Assembly: GCF_001949145.1 (NCBI RefSeq)
Contig: NW_019091378.1
Span: forward strand, 554,759-618,758
Direction of reading: 5' to 3'
DNA from: Acanthaster planci
Lineage: Eukaryota > Echinodermata > Asteroidea > Valvatida > Acanthasteridae
DNA: 64,000 bases
Shown here: positions 45,384-57,300 of the stretch, piece by piece
Numbering within the stretch: the first letter of the stretch is position 1
Layout of the letters: each line of letters begins with the position of its first letter
Notes under the pieces: model-generated
The model's database searches: none
Seen by the model: the letters and a program-made list of their open reading frames with translations, nothing else
What the model was told of the DNA's origin: nothing
Program-made: the position numbers and the translations under genes

Positions 45384-45758
45384 CTAATCAAACACTGATT
45401 TATCTGAACAAGAAGACAGACACCCGACGGAGACAGGGTTCACTGCACTCGGTGCAGGCCTTACCGACTCTCCCACTGCACCACATTTGGGCATACTACC
45501 CAGCGCGTCTAGGAGGCTCCCTTCTGCGGCGCGTTGTTGGAAGGACTCCTGCACCTCCTGCAAGCCTTGGATCAGATCCCTTATCGCCCGGAAACGCAGC
45601 AGCGCCAGCTGGGCATAGTCAGTGCTGCTCGAAGTTGGCTGTGGCTCCGCTCGGGGAAGCCGAGCTGCGCCGACAGCAGCACCACCAACGGGTGGGGTGA
45701 GGATGTAGAGGAGGGTGCCTAGAATCACCACAATAGTCATCCCACTAGGAGACTTCAT
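45384..45758 (-). CDS. Candidate secreted peptide precursor
   Basis: I do not recognise the family. The first ATG of the frame, 45758 (ATGCCATGAAG, G at -3), opens MKSPSGMTIVVILGTLLYIL, a good signal peptide, followed by a small-residue stretch (PVGGAAVGAA). Next come a Pro/Ser spacer and an amphipathic helical block, YAQLALLRFRAIRDLIQGLQ and EVQESFQQRAAEG. A TATA box lies 139 bp upstream. Unspliced, the frame gives 124 residues ending at 45384. Two donors suggest it is spliced instead: TCG|GTAAGG (about 45453) or CTGG|GTAGTA (about 45483). The second fits the phase of a possible exon near 44980 coding EEFWDSVEQGTRNARL and a basic tail with RR. The MPKCG motif faintly recalls the metalloproteinase cysteine switch, but no catalytic domain was found. 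GC content is higher than in the flanks, as expected of coding DNA. Confidence 0.5.
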   Translation of the reverse strand: MKSPSGMTIVVILGTLLYILTPPVGGAAVGAARLPRAEPQPTSSSTDYAQLALLRFRAIRDLIQGLQEVQESFQQRAAEGSLLDALGSMPKCGAVGESVRPAPSAVNPVSVGCLSSCSDKSVFD

Positions 45759-45896
45759 GGCATGAGCTATGCGTATGGATGTATTCCACTTCCAACTGGG
45801 CAAAGAAGGAGAAAAGCAGCCGGTTGGCTTATGAACTTGTTACGATCATGTTACGCCTGGCCTAGGCCCGGCCGCCACCATCTCGGGGAACTTGCA

Positions 45897-45904
45897 CTTT
45901 TATA
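45897..45904 (-). promoter_or_regulatory. TATA box of the secreted-precursor candidate
   Basis: TATAAAAG on the minus strand, in the context AAATATAAAAGTGCAAG, 139 bp upstream of the candidate ATG at 45758. Predicted transcription start is about 45870. Confidence 0.45.
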
Positions 45905-47815
45905 TTTATGTTAACCGATGATCAGCAGGCCCTTGTTGTCGAATGTTGGAAAAGGCGTGGGTTGTCGACGTCTGACATGTGCGTCTTAGGTTGAGCATGG
46001 AGCTATAAAAAGCCTTAGCTCCAGGGTTGAGTTTAATAACCCCGGTGGACTCCCTGACCGCACTTCGTTACGGGTCAACCTATAAGGTTGAGTGAGCAGT
46101 CACAAATTATGGAGTGATTGTTTTTCAACCAAGGCCAAGAAAAAGACGTAGCCTAGGCCTATTGCCATCACTCACTGTGAGATATATACCCAAAAGCTTT
46201 TAGGGCAGCCCTATTGGAACAATGCATACTGTCCGAAATGTTGAGTAGCACCAGTTCTTTTCAGAAATCCACGATGCTCAAAAGAGATATAGCCTATCCA
46301 TGGTGCTACCGCAAACCTATCTAATTCACCAGCCCTGTTATTATTGTCAAACTTACGTACAAATCCGTTTGGCCTCAAAAGATGACTGCGTTTATAAAAT
46401 CTTCACACTGCTTGCAGTTTCGAACTTCGTGACATCTCTTTTTAAATTTGCGCGTGCGCGTACAGATGTCCAGGCAGCTAACACGGTCCGTGCGATACGC
46501 GCGTGATACGTGAATGTACGATATCGCACTTGAGTATACGTCAGTAAAATGTAGAGCTAGAGGCTGTGAAGCATCGGTGATGAATATAATATGGAAACTG
46601 TACTTTACACAAAAATTTTTTAACAAAGGAAATTCCCTACAAGCATACAAATGTAAGGGTTAATGCGGGTTTTTACGTTGAGTTGATTGGTGTTTGTTGG
46701 CGCGGAGCTGAATGTTCAAGTTAAGTCTATATATTAATTATTGATCTCCACAACAGAGATTATGGGCGTAAATCCCGGGGGTGGGGGTATGTAGCCCCAC
46801 AAACTTTTTGTGGGGTATGGGCTATTCACCCCCCACACACACTTTTTATGGTGAGCAAAAAATCTAAAGTGGATGGTGAGAATTTTTCAGACTTTCAACG
46901 ACTAATTATGCATTCATAGGCCTATCACTTAAAAAAGGGAGAAAAATTTTAAAAGCCATCATTCTGAATACACATTACAGATGTATATTAATATCATGCT
47001 TATCGACCTCTATGTAAAGTCATATTGTGTCACACCCCCCTTCAAATTTTCGTCTCACCCCTTCCACCTTTCCCATGCTTCCCCCCCCCCCCCATTTCCA
47101 GCACAGATTCACGTAAAAGCTGACAGAGATTAATGATTCGGTGAAGAAGCGAGTGTGTGTACCGTGTGCGAATTCTTTGATCGTGAAAAGGCCTTCAAGT
47201 CTTTGCGGTTTTGAAGGCAACTCCCTGGTTTTCTGTGATCTTATTATTGATTCTAAAAAAGTGTCCTTTTCGTTCGTTTAACTCATGAAACTCCGACGCG
47301 TACTCAGCGCCTCGCGCGAGACGGCGGACATCACACTCGATAATTGACTCGATGATCCCAAGAAGCGACGATATTTGAAAACATATCTTTCTTGACCGAA
47401 GATTTCAGGACAATCGCTACCCTAACATAAGCCAGAATGTCTCAGGCCTATGCGTTATTCAACAAGACAAAAATTTTTAAAGAGCAAGATCTCAACAAGT
47501 CGAATGGCACTTCCAGTATTCCGTATTATAGTACCGGGTAGATCACATGCTGAAACAGTCACGTGCATAAACTCACATGACAAGTATTGGACGTGGAAGA
47601 AAACTTTGAAATCGAACAACTCCATATGTACACTGTACACGTACATGTACAAGTAGGGCCTACGTTCGTACGCATGATCATTGTCTCAGAGGGTTATTTA
47701 GAAGTCTTAAGAACGACGTATTCTCTCACCCCATCTTATTCTTTGAAGCCCGTAGAACGTATCGCATCAGGTCATCTTCAGTTTTGACCATCCGGGCAAG
47801 ATATTTTGCAGCGGA
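45905..47815. other. Interval upstream of PRCP
   Basis: No gene seen. Contains a second TATAAAAAG (+, 46013) inside a short stem (TGGAGCTA ... TAGCTCCA), a GGGGG/CCCCC-rich patch near 46770-47095, and a CpG-rich patch at about 47290-47340 (ACGCGTACTC, CGCGCGAGACGGCGG) that may be the PRCP promoter. Confidence 0.4.
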
Positions 47816-50800
47816 ATGCGTTATCTGGACCGTGCGTCGCTAGTGGTTTGCGCCGTGCTTGCAGCGCTGTGCACGGCAGGCAACGGGCAATTCCCCCGCC
47901 ATAGGCCGGTAGGCCTAGGACTTGGTCTCCGCGTTGGATCCACGGCTAGTGCAAATTGTCCAGACAACAAATGCCATATATATGAAACTTATTACATCGA
48001 TCAAAAGGTGAGAGGGAACTGTCTTGATATGATTACTCATTCTCAACAGAACTGTCAGTCTGTGTCACCATTCTACCTCCATGGTGTGACTGATAGTTTC
48101 ATCATGTTCAGTGACCAGGTGACCGATCATTTTTGGACCACCGTGTAGGGACTTTGCCCCCAACTCGGCTGCCCATGCCTCGTCTTTCTGAATTTTTGTA
48201 CACAAGACACTTAATTTTAGTACAAATGTAAAGTTTTAACTCAATCGAATATATATGGTTTGTTGCGGTGATTTGAAGTTCATAGCCACGTGCGTGTTAG
48301 CTGGCTTGTCTTGAGAATGTCAGTGGAAAAACTTTAAATTGTTGACTGATCTGTCTTGGCAAAATTGTCTTTATGCATAGCTTTGTATATCCAATTTTTA
48401 CCAAATTGATGTCAAAATGACCGCAAGATGTTACTGACATTGAAAAAAGTCCTAAAGGCACCGCACATGAGAAAAAGCATGAAACCAAAAGCACTACAAT
48501 GGTTGAGGGGAATTATCAAGGTGGCACATTCCCTGTCCCTGGCTCTTTTTAGGGTTGAATAACCACAGGCTCTTCATGTCTTTGGATGTCTTGCATATAA
48601 TGCATATTTCTGTATTCCATCAGCAAGTCATGCCATATTGATGTCATTTAGCTCTTAATCAGCAGATCAGTTGATACACAGTACACTTACGATGAGCAAA
48701 TCAACTGTCACATTAAAATCAACATTCAGAACCTTATTTCTAACTTACCTTACTGTTTTGATTTGAATTTCTTTTATTTGAAGATTGACCATTACAGTTT
48801 TGTAAGTGATGACACATACAAAATGAGATACCTGATGGCCCAGCAGTATTGGGACAAAAACGGTGGGCCCATATTCTTCTACACCGGCAATGAGGGCGAC
48901 ATCACATGGTTTTGTGAAAATACAGTAAGCACTCAGAATATTTTTTTAAAGTCTGCAGTTGCTAGATGCAGGTGGAAAAAATTTCGCTGTTTCAGCCAGG
49001 CAATTTTCTGAATACATATAGGTGGGTGAAAGCCTACTCCCTTTGGGTTAATGCCCGTGCACTTAAATCAAAAAGGTCTACCCGTGTGGGAAAGTCCATC
49101 AAATTTTGGGACTCAAATGAGTTGTCACAAAATTGACGGGGTGTTTGCATAACAATTGTCTTTAAAACATCATAAAGCTTGCATTCATATCAAGAACAGC
49201 CAGATTTTTATTAAAGACCGTCACTTTAATAAAGGCTTGAAGAACATCGTTTCAACATACACACAGGAGCTGAAATCCAATGTCAATAAAGCACCAGCTT
49301 GTGTAAATGGCACTGTTATTTTCATTTTTCTAAATTTTTCTAATAAAAAAACTATGATTTTTTTGGGCAAGGGCTTCATGTGGGACATTGCTCCTGAATT
49401 CAAAGCAATGTTGGTGTTTGCCGAGCATCGTTACTATGGTGATTCTCTACCATATGGGAAAGACTCATTCAAGGTAAGGATAGATGTTATCTGTGCATTT
49501 GATTGGGAAACTAAACAAAATGTGAAAACTGCCTCATAACATCAAAATGGTGCAATTCTTGTTTGGCAGAGTTCACCCTGGCCTTGAAATGTATTTGGAT
49601 TTTCACGACAAATTCCCATTTCTTGAATTTCAGCAAATGCCATGAATTTAATGGAAAGTGTTTTTAAAAAGTTGAGGTCAGGGTTTAAAATTTTGAAAAT
49701 CAGGATGATTTCAGTGCCTAGCTCTGTGAATAGCCACTTCAAAATTTCTCAAATTTGAGAATTACAGCGGTTTAAAGTCTTCAACAAGAGCTTAAATATT
49801 TTTTACCCAGTGTGTGCTGACCCTGCTGAATTGATGCACGTTAATTCACAATAAAAACAAGTGTTGGACAGCACATGCTTGTCTAAAGTTGATTTTCACA
49901 ATCATCATACACAACTCACAAGTGATACATCATGCATCAAGCTTCTGGTCTTATTTGATTGTCTGCGCTGATTTTTTTTTTGCCTGACAATTCACTTGTA
50001 CTCCTGTAGGACAGAAAGCATGTAGGATACCTGACATCAGAGCAGGCACTGGCTGACTATGCCGTGCTCATCAAGCACATAAAGGCATCCATACCAGGGG
50101 CAGCCAATAGCCCCGTGGTAGCTTTTGGCGGTTCATATGGCGGTATGCTGGCAGCTTGGATGAGAATGAAGTACCCAGATGTTATTGTAGGGTAGGTCGA
50201 GATGCAGTGCAAATTCAGTCCATTACAAGCCAGTCGCATGTAAAAATGCCAGTCAGAGTACAGTTTTCAAGTTTCAAAGAGAGGATTCAGAGTGCTAGTG
50301 GCAAAAGCAATTTAATACATCATAACGTGACTGGAGACTGGGTGACCTTGGGTGTTAGGGTTGTAATAGAGCAGTTCCCTCCCCTGGTAAAAAGAAAATT
50401 GAGGAAAAAGAAGAAAGATGGGGGAAAGCGAAAAGGAAAGAAGGGCGTAAAAAGGGGAAAAAATAGAAAGAAAACGGATGAAAGGGGATGAAAATCACTA
50501 ATTGGCTTGGCCTCAAAATTGACCCACCCTCCCACTGTGAATGGTTTATTGTCTTTTGTTGAGTGTTCCTCCCAAATTGTCCCCCAGGAAAAAAAATGTT
50601 TTTTCCTTAACATGTTTACCCTTTTAGCCAAATACTTGTCATTGAAAAGAACTTCATTCACCTTCATTTATCCAAGGAAGTGCACTGTTATAGTATTCCT
50701 GTGGGTGGAAGTGTCAATACAGCTTCTGGGCAATTTCTTCTCTCTACCAATTAAATATCTTTTTTTGCAGTGGGAAGAATTTTTAACAACAGTTTGACTT

Positions 50801-53800
50801 TGTTAACCACTATTAAAAAGTTTAACTTCAGTCACAGATTACTTTACTGTTTGTTGTAATTGAAAATTACAGTAGTTGAGTTGGATGACTGCTTTCTGGT
50901 ATAATTAGTCAGGACAGTTTGTAAGTTTAAATTATCCGTATATTCGCTCTTTTTTCTTGTATTCTCCCTGAATATTGGACAGATCTGTTGCAGCCTCAGC
51001 TCCTATCTGGCAGCTCAACAATCTCACAAACTGCAACGCGGCTTCCTCTATCGTCACGAAAGACTTCACTGAAGTCAGCCCCACCTGCAGCAAGACCATC
51101 CGCACCAGCTGGGCGACCATCAATAAGTTTGGGGAAACTCGTAAGTTGATTTGACAAAATGTAATCTGCAGTCTAGCAAAAGATACAGGGACATGACATG
51201 TAGTTGGTGAAGATTACAATTTCCGAAGTTGAGCTCTGTTTTAGATATCCTTTTATAGGTGACAGGAGTACAAATATTTACTGATGGAGCAACTTTGGGA
51301 TAACCTTTTTTATCGCATGTAATGGTTCCCGAGAAAGTGTTTTCCCAATCCATTCCTTTGTAACTTAGCTCACGGTTTCAGTGTAAATTTGAAATTGCCA
51401 TTGCAGCTGAAGGCAGAGAACAGCTTAGGACATCCCTGAGGCTCTGCAGCCCCGTAGAGACCAAGTACGATGTGGCAGCCATCAAGGGTTGGCTGAGTGA
51501 AACCTGGTTCAACCTGGCCATGGTAGACTACCCCTACAATGCGTCTTTCTTGGAGCCTCTTCCGGCTTTCCCCATTGAGGTCTGTATGTCTCTTTTTTTT
51601 TACCACTGTATCTTCCCTGACCAATGTGTGGTATTTATTGTTTGATCTTAAAATGAAAAAGGTTTAACAGGCTGCCAGTAATGATTGCATGTTGTCCCAT
51701 GGACACACATAACACAGTGCACATGCAGGACATGTCCCGCCTTTGCTCTTGTCAGTTGGTGTGACACAGCTCTGTCTTCACTTTTACCCCTGGAGAGAGA
51801 GAGCAAGTAGTGAGCACTTTTTCCCTTGGTGTGATCATGTGACAGATTTCCAATTAATTTAGGATTTTTGCCCTGCCCAACATGTATTTATACTCAGTGT
51901 ATGCCCCGAGGGCTTGTGAAAAAATCACAAGCGCACTCGGGTGGGACTCGAACCCACGACCTCCTGCTTACTAGTGCAGACATCTTAACCACTCGACCAC
52001 CGAGCTTGCTGGCGTTGACTGGCTTGTTCAAATCAGATGAAGCAGTGGGTACCGCGAACAACTATTTCAAGGCGATCCAGTGGTTAAGACATCTGCACCA
52101 GTAAGCAGGAGGTTGTGGGTTCAAGTCCCAACCGGGTACGCTTGTGTTTATTTTTTCACAAGCCCTCGGGGCATACACAGAGTAAACAGTGTTAAATACA
52201 TGTCAGGCAGGGCAAAAATCCAAAATTAATGTACATCTCCCCAGTGCAAATCCATTCTTGAAATAGATTTCCAATTGAATACGCACAACCTGTATCATCT
52301 CCACATAAGTGCGATGCGCCTAGTGTGTACTGTATGTTTGATAGCAAAGGTGCCTGAATATCCTTAGTTATTAATGGGCACAATTTTCTCCTTCAACCGC
52401 ACAGGTTGTCTGCTCACACATCAAGACGAACAATGCCAGTGGCGTCCCACTGCTAATGGAACTGGGTGCAGCAGTCAATGTCTACTACAACCACACTGGC
52501 TCCACCAAGTGTTTCAACACCTCACAGACGGCTACTGGATCTCTTGGAGATCTGGGCTGGGGATTTCAGGTAACATGTATTTTGTTAACCACTTGCCGGC
52601 GAATCTCAGACTTGGTGTGTGTATGTGTGTACGCTAACCATATATACCTAGTGTGGACTTGTAAACAAAGGATGTCCACACGAAGCAGGAAAGGAAGACG
52701 TTTTGTGGACTTACACATGTCCACAGGACGTTTCCCCTTCTCTGGAAAAGAGGTTTAGAGGCATTATGGGGTAAGGGGTCATCTGTTGTAAAAGGAAGAG
52801 GAATAGTCAAGGAAACAAAAAGCCAGCTAAAAGTTGTGTTCCAAGTTCAAGAAAAATGAGTATTTTCACTGAGTTTTTGTAAATGCACGAAAAGAATGTC
52901 CACAGAAGGTATGTAAGGTAAGTGTGTGCGAGTTTGTTTCTGCATTCAATTGGGGACCCTGAACAATAGAGGATAATAAGGTCCCCGATTGACAAGAGAG
53001 TCCCCGGTTGACAACAGTGTTCAAAACATATGGGTGGTCTTCTAAAAAAGTTGAAGTATAAACAAAAGAGGAACAATAGGGGTCCCCAGTTGCAAGCAAA
53101 TACACACTTGTGTGTTCGTGGGTGTGCACAACAAATGAAGGATTAGCATATTTAGACATCAGCCGGAGGTGAGTCATGCCACACTTGGCACTTTAACCTG
53201 TCAGACTTACCTGTGTTTACAGATAGTGTTTACAGGTCCTCTGGCGCAAATTGGTCTAGCACACTCATTCGTGGTAGGTTTCACTTACGTAGTACAACAT
53301 TTCACTGTGATTTTCCTGTCCAACTTCCTAATAGGCCTGTACAGAAATGGTGTTGCCGTCATGCTCGGATGGCAAGCACGACATGTTTGAGCCTTCACCA
53401 TGGGTCTACAAGGAATATGTCAAAAGTTGTCAGGAAGAGTGGAACGTGACCCCCAGACCCGACTGGCCCATCATTCAGTACTGGGGCAAGAACATATCGG
53501 CAGCCAGTAACATTGTTTTCAGGTCAGTACAAATAGTGTGATGATGATAATGTGGATGGAAAAAGTGTGCATATCAACCAGTACCAGTGCCCACTGGGCC
53601 CATGTAATGCATTCCTGAAATCATCTCAGCTCACAGGGTAATGTACAGCTCAATGCTGCCATTTCAGATACAAACAGCTAATCAAACACAGCAGCCATCT
53701 CTACCCTCACAGGCACCCATATACACTCCTGGGTGGGGAGAGGTATGATGTGGGTATAGTGACTTGCCCAAGGTCACAAGATACAACCAGCTGCCAGACT

Positions 53801-54368
53801 CAAACACTGATTTTGTAACTGGGAGTTAACACAGAGCATGCTGATCTTTCATCCTGAAGTATATGTGTGATTGCTGGGTTTGAAGGATTTTTCAGGATTG
53901 AGGAAGGTTGAGCCAGTCTCTATTGCTCTGCACAAGGCTTGATGCCCATTTAAAGTGTAGGTCAAGGATATGAGCCATTAGCCTCCTGTGTATGTTACTC
54001 TTACGGATGAAGATGTCTTACTTGAGAACTAAATCTAATCTCTGATTTATCTATTTTGTCTGTGCTTTGATGTCAAAGACACAGTTTCGCCTACTTTAAT
54101 TGAAAATTGGACTCTGTCTTCTCCCACATAATTTCCATCTTTCATTTCATATGTTTTGCCCAGTAACGGCCTTTTGGACCCCTGGTCAGGAGGTGGGGTA
54201 TTGAAGTCCATCTCGGACAGCCTGGTGGCTGTCATCATTCCAGATGGGGCACACCACCTGGACCTGCGCTCCAAGAACACGGATGATCCGCCCTCCGTGA
54301 CTGCAGCTCGCAACACGGAGAAGGCCAACATCAAGAAATGGATCGCAAAAGCCAACGCGGACTTGTAG
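47816..54368 (+). CDS. PRCP: Lysosomal Pro-X carboxypeptidase
   Basis: Exons: 47816-48007, 48784-48924, 49372-49473, 50010-50191, 50983-51140, 51407-51579, 52405-52569, 53335-53522, 54164-54368; phases join into 501 residues (human is 496). It is a serine carboxypeptidase of the S28 family that removes a C-terminal residue after proline, in lysosomes or after secretion. Exon 1 gives a signal peptide (LVVCAVLAALCTAGNG). The catalytic triad is complete: S187 in GGSYGGMLAAW, D439 in NGLLDPWSGGG and H464 in GAHHLDLR. Other family blocks are GPIFFYTGNEGDI, MLVFAEHRYYG, TSEQALADY, LAMVDYPYNASF and KHDMFEPSPW. GFMWD ... FKAMLVFAEHRYYG is closer to PRCP than to the paralogue DPP7. Sequons include NASF, NHTG, NTSQ and NISA. 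The large introns hold a purine tract, a tRNA-like inverted pair and GTCCACA repeats. Confidence 0.95.
48340..48475 (-). repeat. Dispersed repeat, family A, copy 2
   Basis: Inverted copy of the 8180-8290 repeat inside PRCP intron 1; the shared core is TGCGGTCATTTTGACA followed by TTTGGTAAA on the minus strand. Confidence 0.5.
50394..50490 (+). repeat. Polypurine tract
   Basis: Almost uninterrupted A/G for about 95 bases with one CGTAA break (for example GAGGAAAAAGAAGAAAGATG), in PRCP intron 4. It creates a spurious Lys/Arg-rich frame. Confidence 0.8.
51935..52006 (-). repeat. tRNA-derived unit of the left SINE arm
   Basis: The minus strand reads CTCGGTGGTCGAGTGGTTAA (box A), an anticodon-like stem TCTGC/GCAGG, GTGGGTTCGAGTCCCAC (T-arm with box B) and CCGAG pairing back to CTCGG. 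The anticodon loop appears to have eight bases, so I treat it as tRNA-derived, not as a working tRNA gene. Confidence 0.55.
52068..52139 (+). repeat. tRNA-derived unit of the right SINE arm
   Basis: CCAGTGGTTAAGACATCTGC (box A region) and GTGGGTTCAAGTCCCAACC (box B region). It is more degenerate than the left unit: GATCCAGTGG replaces GGTCGAGTGG and the acceptor stem no longer pairs well. Confidence 0.5.
52650..53110 (+). repeat. GTCCACA / GGTCCCC repeat cluster, family C, copy 2
   Basis: PRCP intron 7 contains GTGTGGACTTGTAAAC, ATGTCCACACGAAG, ATGTCCACAGGACG and TGTCCACAGAAGG, followed by GGTCCCCGATTGACAA, GTCCCCGGTTGACAA and GGGTCCCCAGTTGCAA. The first part matches 28915-29030. The ordered, spaced repetition points to a structured element instead of a simple repeat. 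Confidence 0.55.
53640..53830 (+). repeat. Possible SINE-related fragment
   Basis: GTGACTTGCCCAAGGTCACA followed by CTGCCAGACTCAAACACTGA is the layout of the core of many SINEs (ACTTGCCCAAGGTCAC ... GATTCGAACC). Heavily decayed; in the last PRCP intron. Confidence 0.3.
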
Positions 54369-57300
54369 ATTGGAGACTTTAGATCCTGTCTGGTAGCAGG
54401 TATTGTCTTCAACATTGGATTCCACCTACGTGTTGCTATGCTCTCTGAAATAATTAAGAATGAATAATGAAGGCATCTTTGAGTACCAAAAATGTCAAAT
54501 GATTTTTTTGTCTTTTTTTGACCTGTTAAGCTTATAAAAAATTTACACACCCAAGAAAGTATAAACTATCCGTGGAAATGACTGATGGCACCCAGTTTAT
54601 TTTATTGTGATTTAAGAAAGGGGCATGCTTTTCTTTTGAGGAGAATTCTGTAAGTCACTTTGTACAGCCAAGCAGAGCAGTTAAAAAGAAAACTGAAACT
54701 GTCATGTGAGAAATGGAGCAAACAGCAAATATCTGGCACACCAACAAATAAAGTCATTTGACCTCCATTGAACTGAAATTTAAACAGCGGGCAAACTCAC
54801 TTCAAAACAATTCAAAACAACAAAAACAGAATGCTACCTTTCTGCCTCAACATTTACATTCAATAAAGAATAGACCATTAGCAGTTTGTTCAGACAGTGA
54901 GGGCTGTTTTTATTGAGGGGCATTTTAATCGAATAGGCCTATCTTGTTTATAAAATGCAGCTTTATAAACTGGCCATTCATGTTTTTTGGGGCAGCTGTC
55001 ATGACTCTCTCTAAGGGTGCACTGAACCAATTCAAGCTCCATTGAAAATAGTGTAAAATCAACCAAGTTTGAAGCCCCATGGCAGGCAACTGAAGTCCCT
55101 GAGGCCTCTGAAACAAAAAACAATGTGTTGTTTGGTCCTTCAAATTTCATTTGATTTTCAATTTTTAGTAGGTTAACCAATGAATTTTTTAATTATCCGC
55201 CCAAAACAAACTCACCCCCCAAAAATGTTACCAAGCTCTCCCAGCGGCCATTTTTCAAATGACATCCCTCACCTTCCTCGGGCTCTTCTGACTAATTTTC
55301 AATCCCATTTTGGTCTGCTTTGCCCCCAGATGGGTGCCCCTGAATCTACAGATATGATCCTGGGTCATACTGACACAATCCCACCATTTCTTGGCCCAAA
55401 CAGACCCCTCTTTTCGAAACAATCTCTGGGGGTACTTTTTGTGCGCCTCGGCCTGGCGGAGAATTTTCCTTGAATTGGGACACTGCACCCCTAAGCTTCA
55501 AGGAAGCCATGTTTTTTCTCATGAAATGTCTGTTGTATTGTGGTAAACTTTTACAGCCGTATTATGGTAGCCATCTTGGAAATCAGCCCTGAGCACCCAC
55601 ATGGAAGGCTGAAGTCTTTCAATTTCCCATCTGTAACAAAATTTCATTGAAATATATTGAAAGTATGTTTGGCCTCTAGAGCTCATGTAAATGTAAAGTA
55701 CAAGTTATTGATTTTAAAGGTACAGTCAATCATTTATAGTTATCTAAAAAGTGATGACATTGTTGAAAAGCATACTTGGATTAAAGATGATTATGGGACT
55801 AAACTCCCTATGAAATTGTTTTTGGCAAACTGTTATTTTGAAGAAAACAACGAAAGAAGGCAACTTTCAATATGTCTACAGAGGCACGTTTGGAATACGT
55901 GTATTGCCATTGAAGTGCATGCCAGTATTGACAAAACACACACGCGCGGAGAGTATCATTCGTAGGTTCAGTGCGTGACATTGCGTAGCTGCATTGGACT
56001 GAACTTGAGCATGTGCCCAGATGCTGAATTCAGGTGCAACCCTAGAGTATTGTTTTCTTGGAATATACAGTATTCACTGAGCTGTGACTTCATCAGGCTT
56101 GTTCTTTGGCACCTTTCTTTAGAGTAATTTTTTTTCCTCAAATTCACAAACGGCATTTAAATGATAGACTTTACCTATAATAAAAGTATTGAAGTGTTTG
56201 ACAGATTTTGTTATATCTTTTAATTAACACTTACATGTATTTGGCACCATGTCTGGTGAGGCAAATTCATGTACATTCTATCCATAAGTTTTAGAAGATA
56301 ATCTACTCAGAAACATTTTTAAAAGATAAAAAAAGGCCAAAACTTTAAAATCCACTAGTGGATGCTTTTCTACCACGCCATTTGTTGTGTGCAGCTTATT
56401 ATGTTTATCTTATGCAAAATCTTTCCACTCCTTTTTGCATATTTACGAATATTAGGTTGCCATGTTTGATTTTGCTTCTGCAATCTGCTTAACATCGTAA
56501 CTATAAATACTAATTTATACACGCATTTATAATCGGCGGAGACTCATATTAACTACTTTTGTGAAATGTGAAGATTAGATATTTGTCAACATGTTTCGAA
56601 GTGTTTTTGACTGTGTTGTTATAAATGGTTTTAAACCTGTTACTTTTATAGCAAAACCAAATTTTGTCCGTTTTATTGTGTGTGCATTTCGTTTATCTTC
56701 TATCAACTGTAACGTGCGTTTTTTAAATGAATGAAAACAGTAGAAATGCATGGAACAGCTGACATTGTCACAAGCATTCAATGAGAGCTTAGTGCAGCAA
56801 ATTTTTTTATGAAATACTTGTTTTGGTCAGTCTTGTGCCAGCATGAAAAAAACTGCAGCTGTAGAAACCAACAAATATGGTTCCAATTTTGTCCAATAAA
56901 AAATTGAATTAGGATATTTTTACTCCTTTATAATAAAAAGGTCTGAGATGGAGAATTGATTGCTCAAGAGTGTTTCACTGCCTCAGTACTGACTAGTTCC
57001 ACAGGTAGTGTGTCAGAGTCCAGGGTAAAAAAAAATTGCCACGGAATTGAGAAAAAAAATTCCACCCTTTCTTGTAACTCACTCAAAACAAAAGTTACAT
57101 ACACCAAATACAATCAAGTGATTGCAATTCACATCTTAGCAGCAGCTTTCCTATGTAACCTGTGTAGAGGAGGAGTTGCTGTCAACAATATCAGTGTCAT
57201 TCCTATGAGTAAAAGGGGGAACTACATGTAGCAATCTTCCCAACTGAGTTCTTTAACCACGCTTTTAGTCCTCGCTGGCTAGCAATGACCAAAATCGCTC

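Larger units (their letters stand above)
51852..52230. mobile_element. Head-to-head pair of tRNA-like SINE elements (inverted repeat)
   Basis: The left arm (about 51852-52006) and right arm (about 52068-52230) are reverse complements over about 150 bp, separated by about 60 bp. Each arm carries, from the centre outward, a tRNA-like unit, then CACAAGC, then GCCCTCGGGGCATACAC, ATACATG and GGCAGGGCAAAAATCC. The element lies in PRCP intron 6 and could form a long hairpin in RNA. Confidence 0.7.

Noticed and set aside
45384-45758. Matrix metalloproteinase with a cysteine switch (MPKCG)
   Set aside because: The spacing before the Cys is too short, the PRCGxPD consensus is not met, and no HExxHxxGxxH motif was found downstream on the minus strand.
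50156-50491. Lys/Arg-rich protein
   Set aside because: The frame reads through the polypurine tract in a PRCP intron; not a gene.
51935-52006. Functional tRNA gene
   Set aside because: Boxes A and B and several stems are present, but the anticodon loop has eight bases and the unit is one arm of an inverted repeat with shared non-tRNA tails, so it is a tRNA-derived repeat.
54047-54550. 167-codon minus-strand frame
   Set aside because: Antisense of the last PRCP exon.
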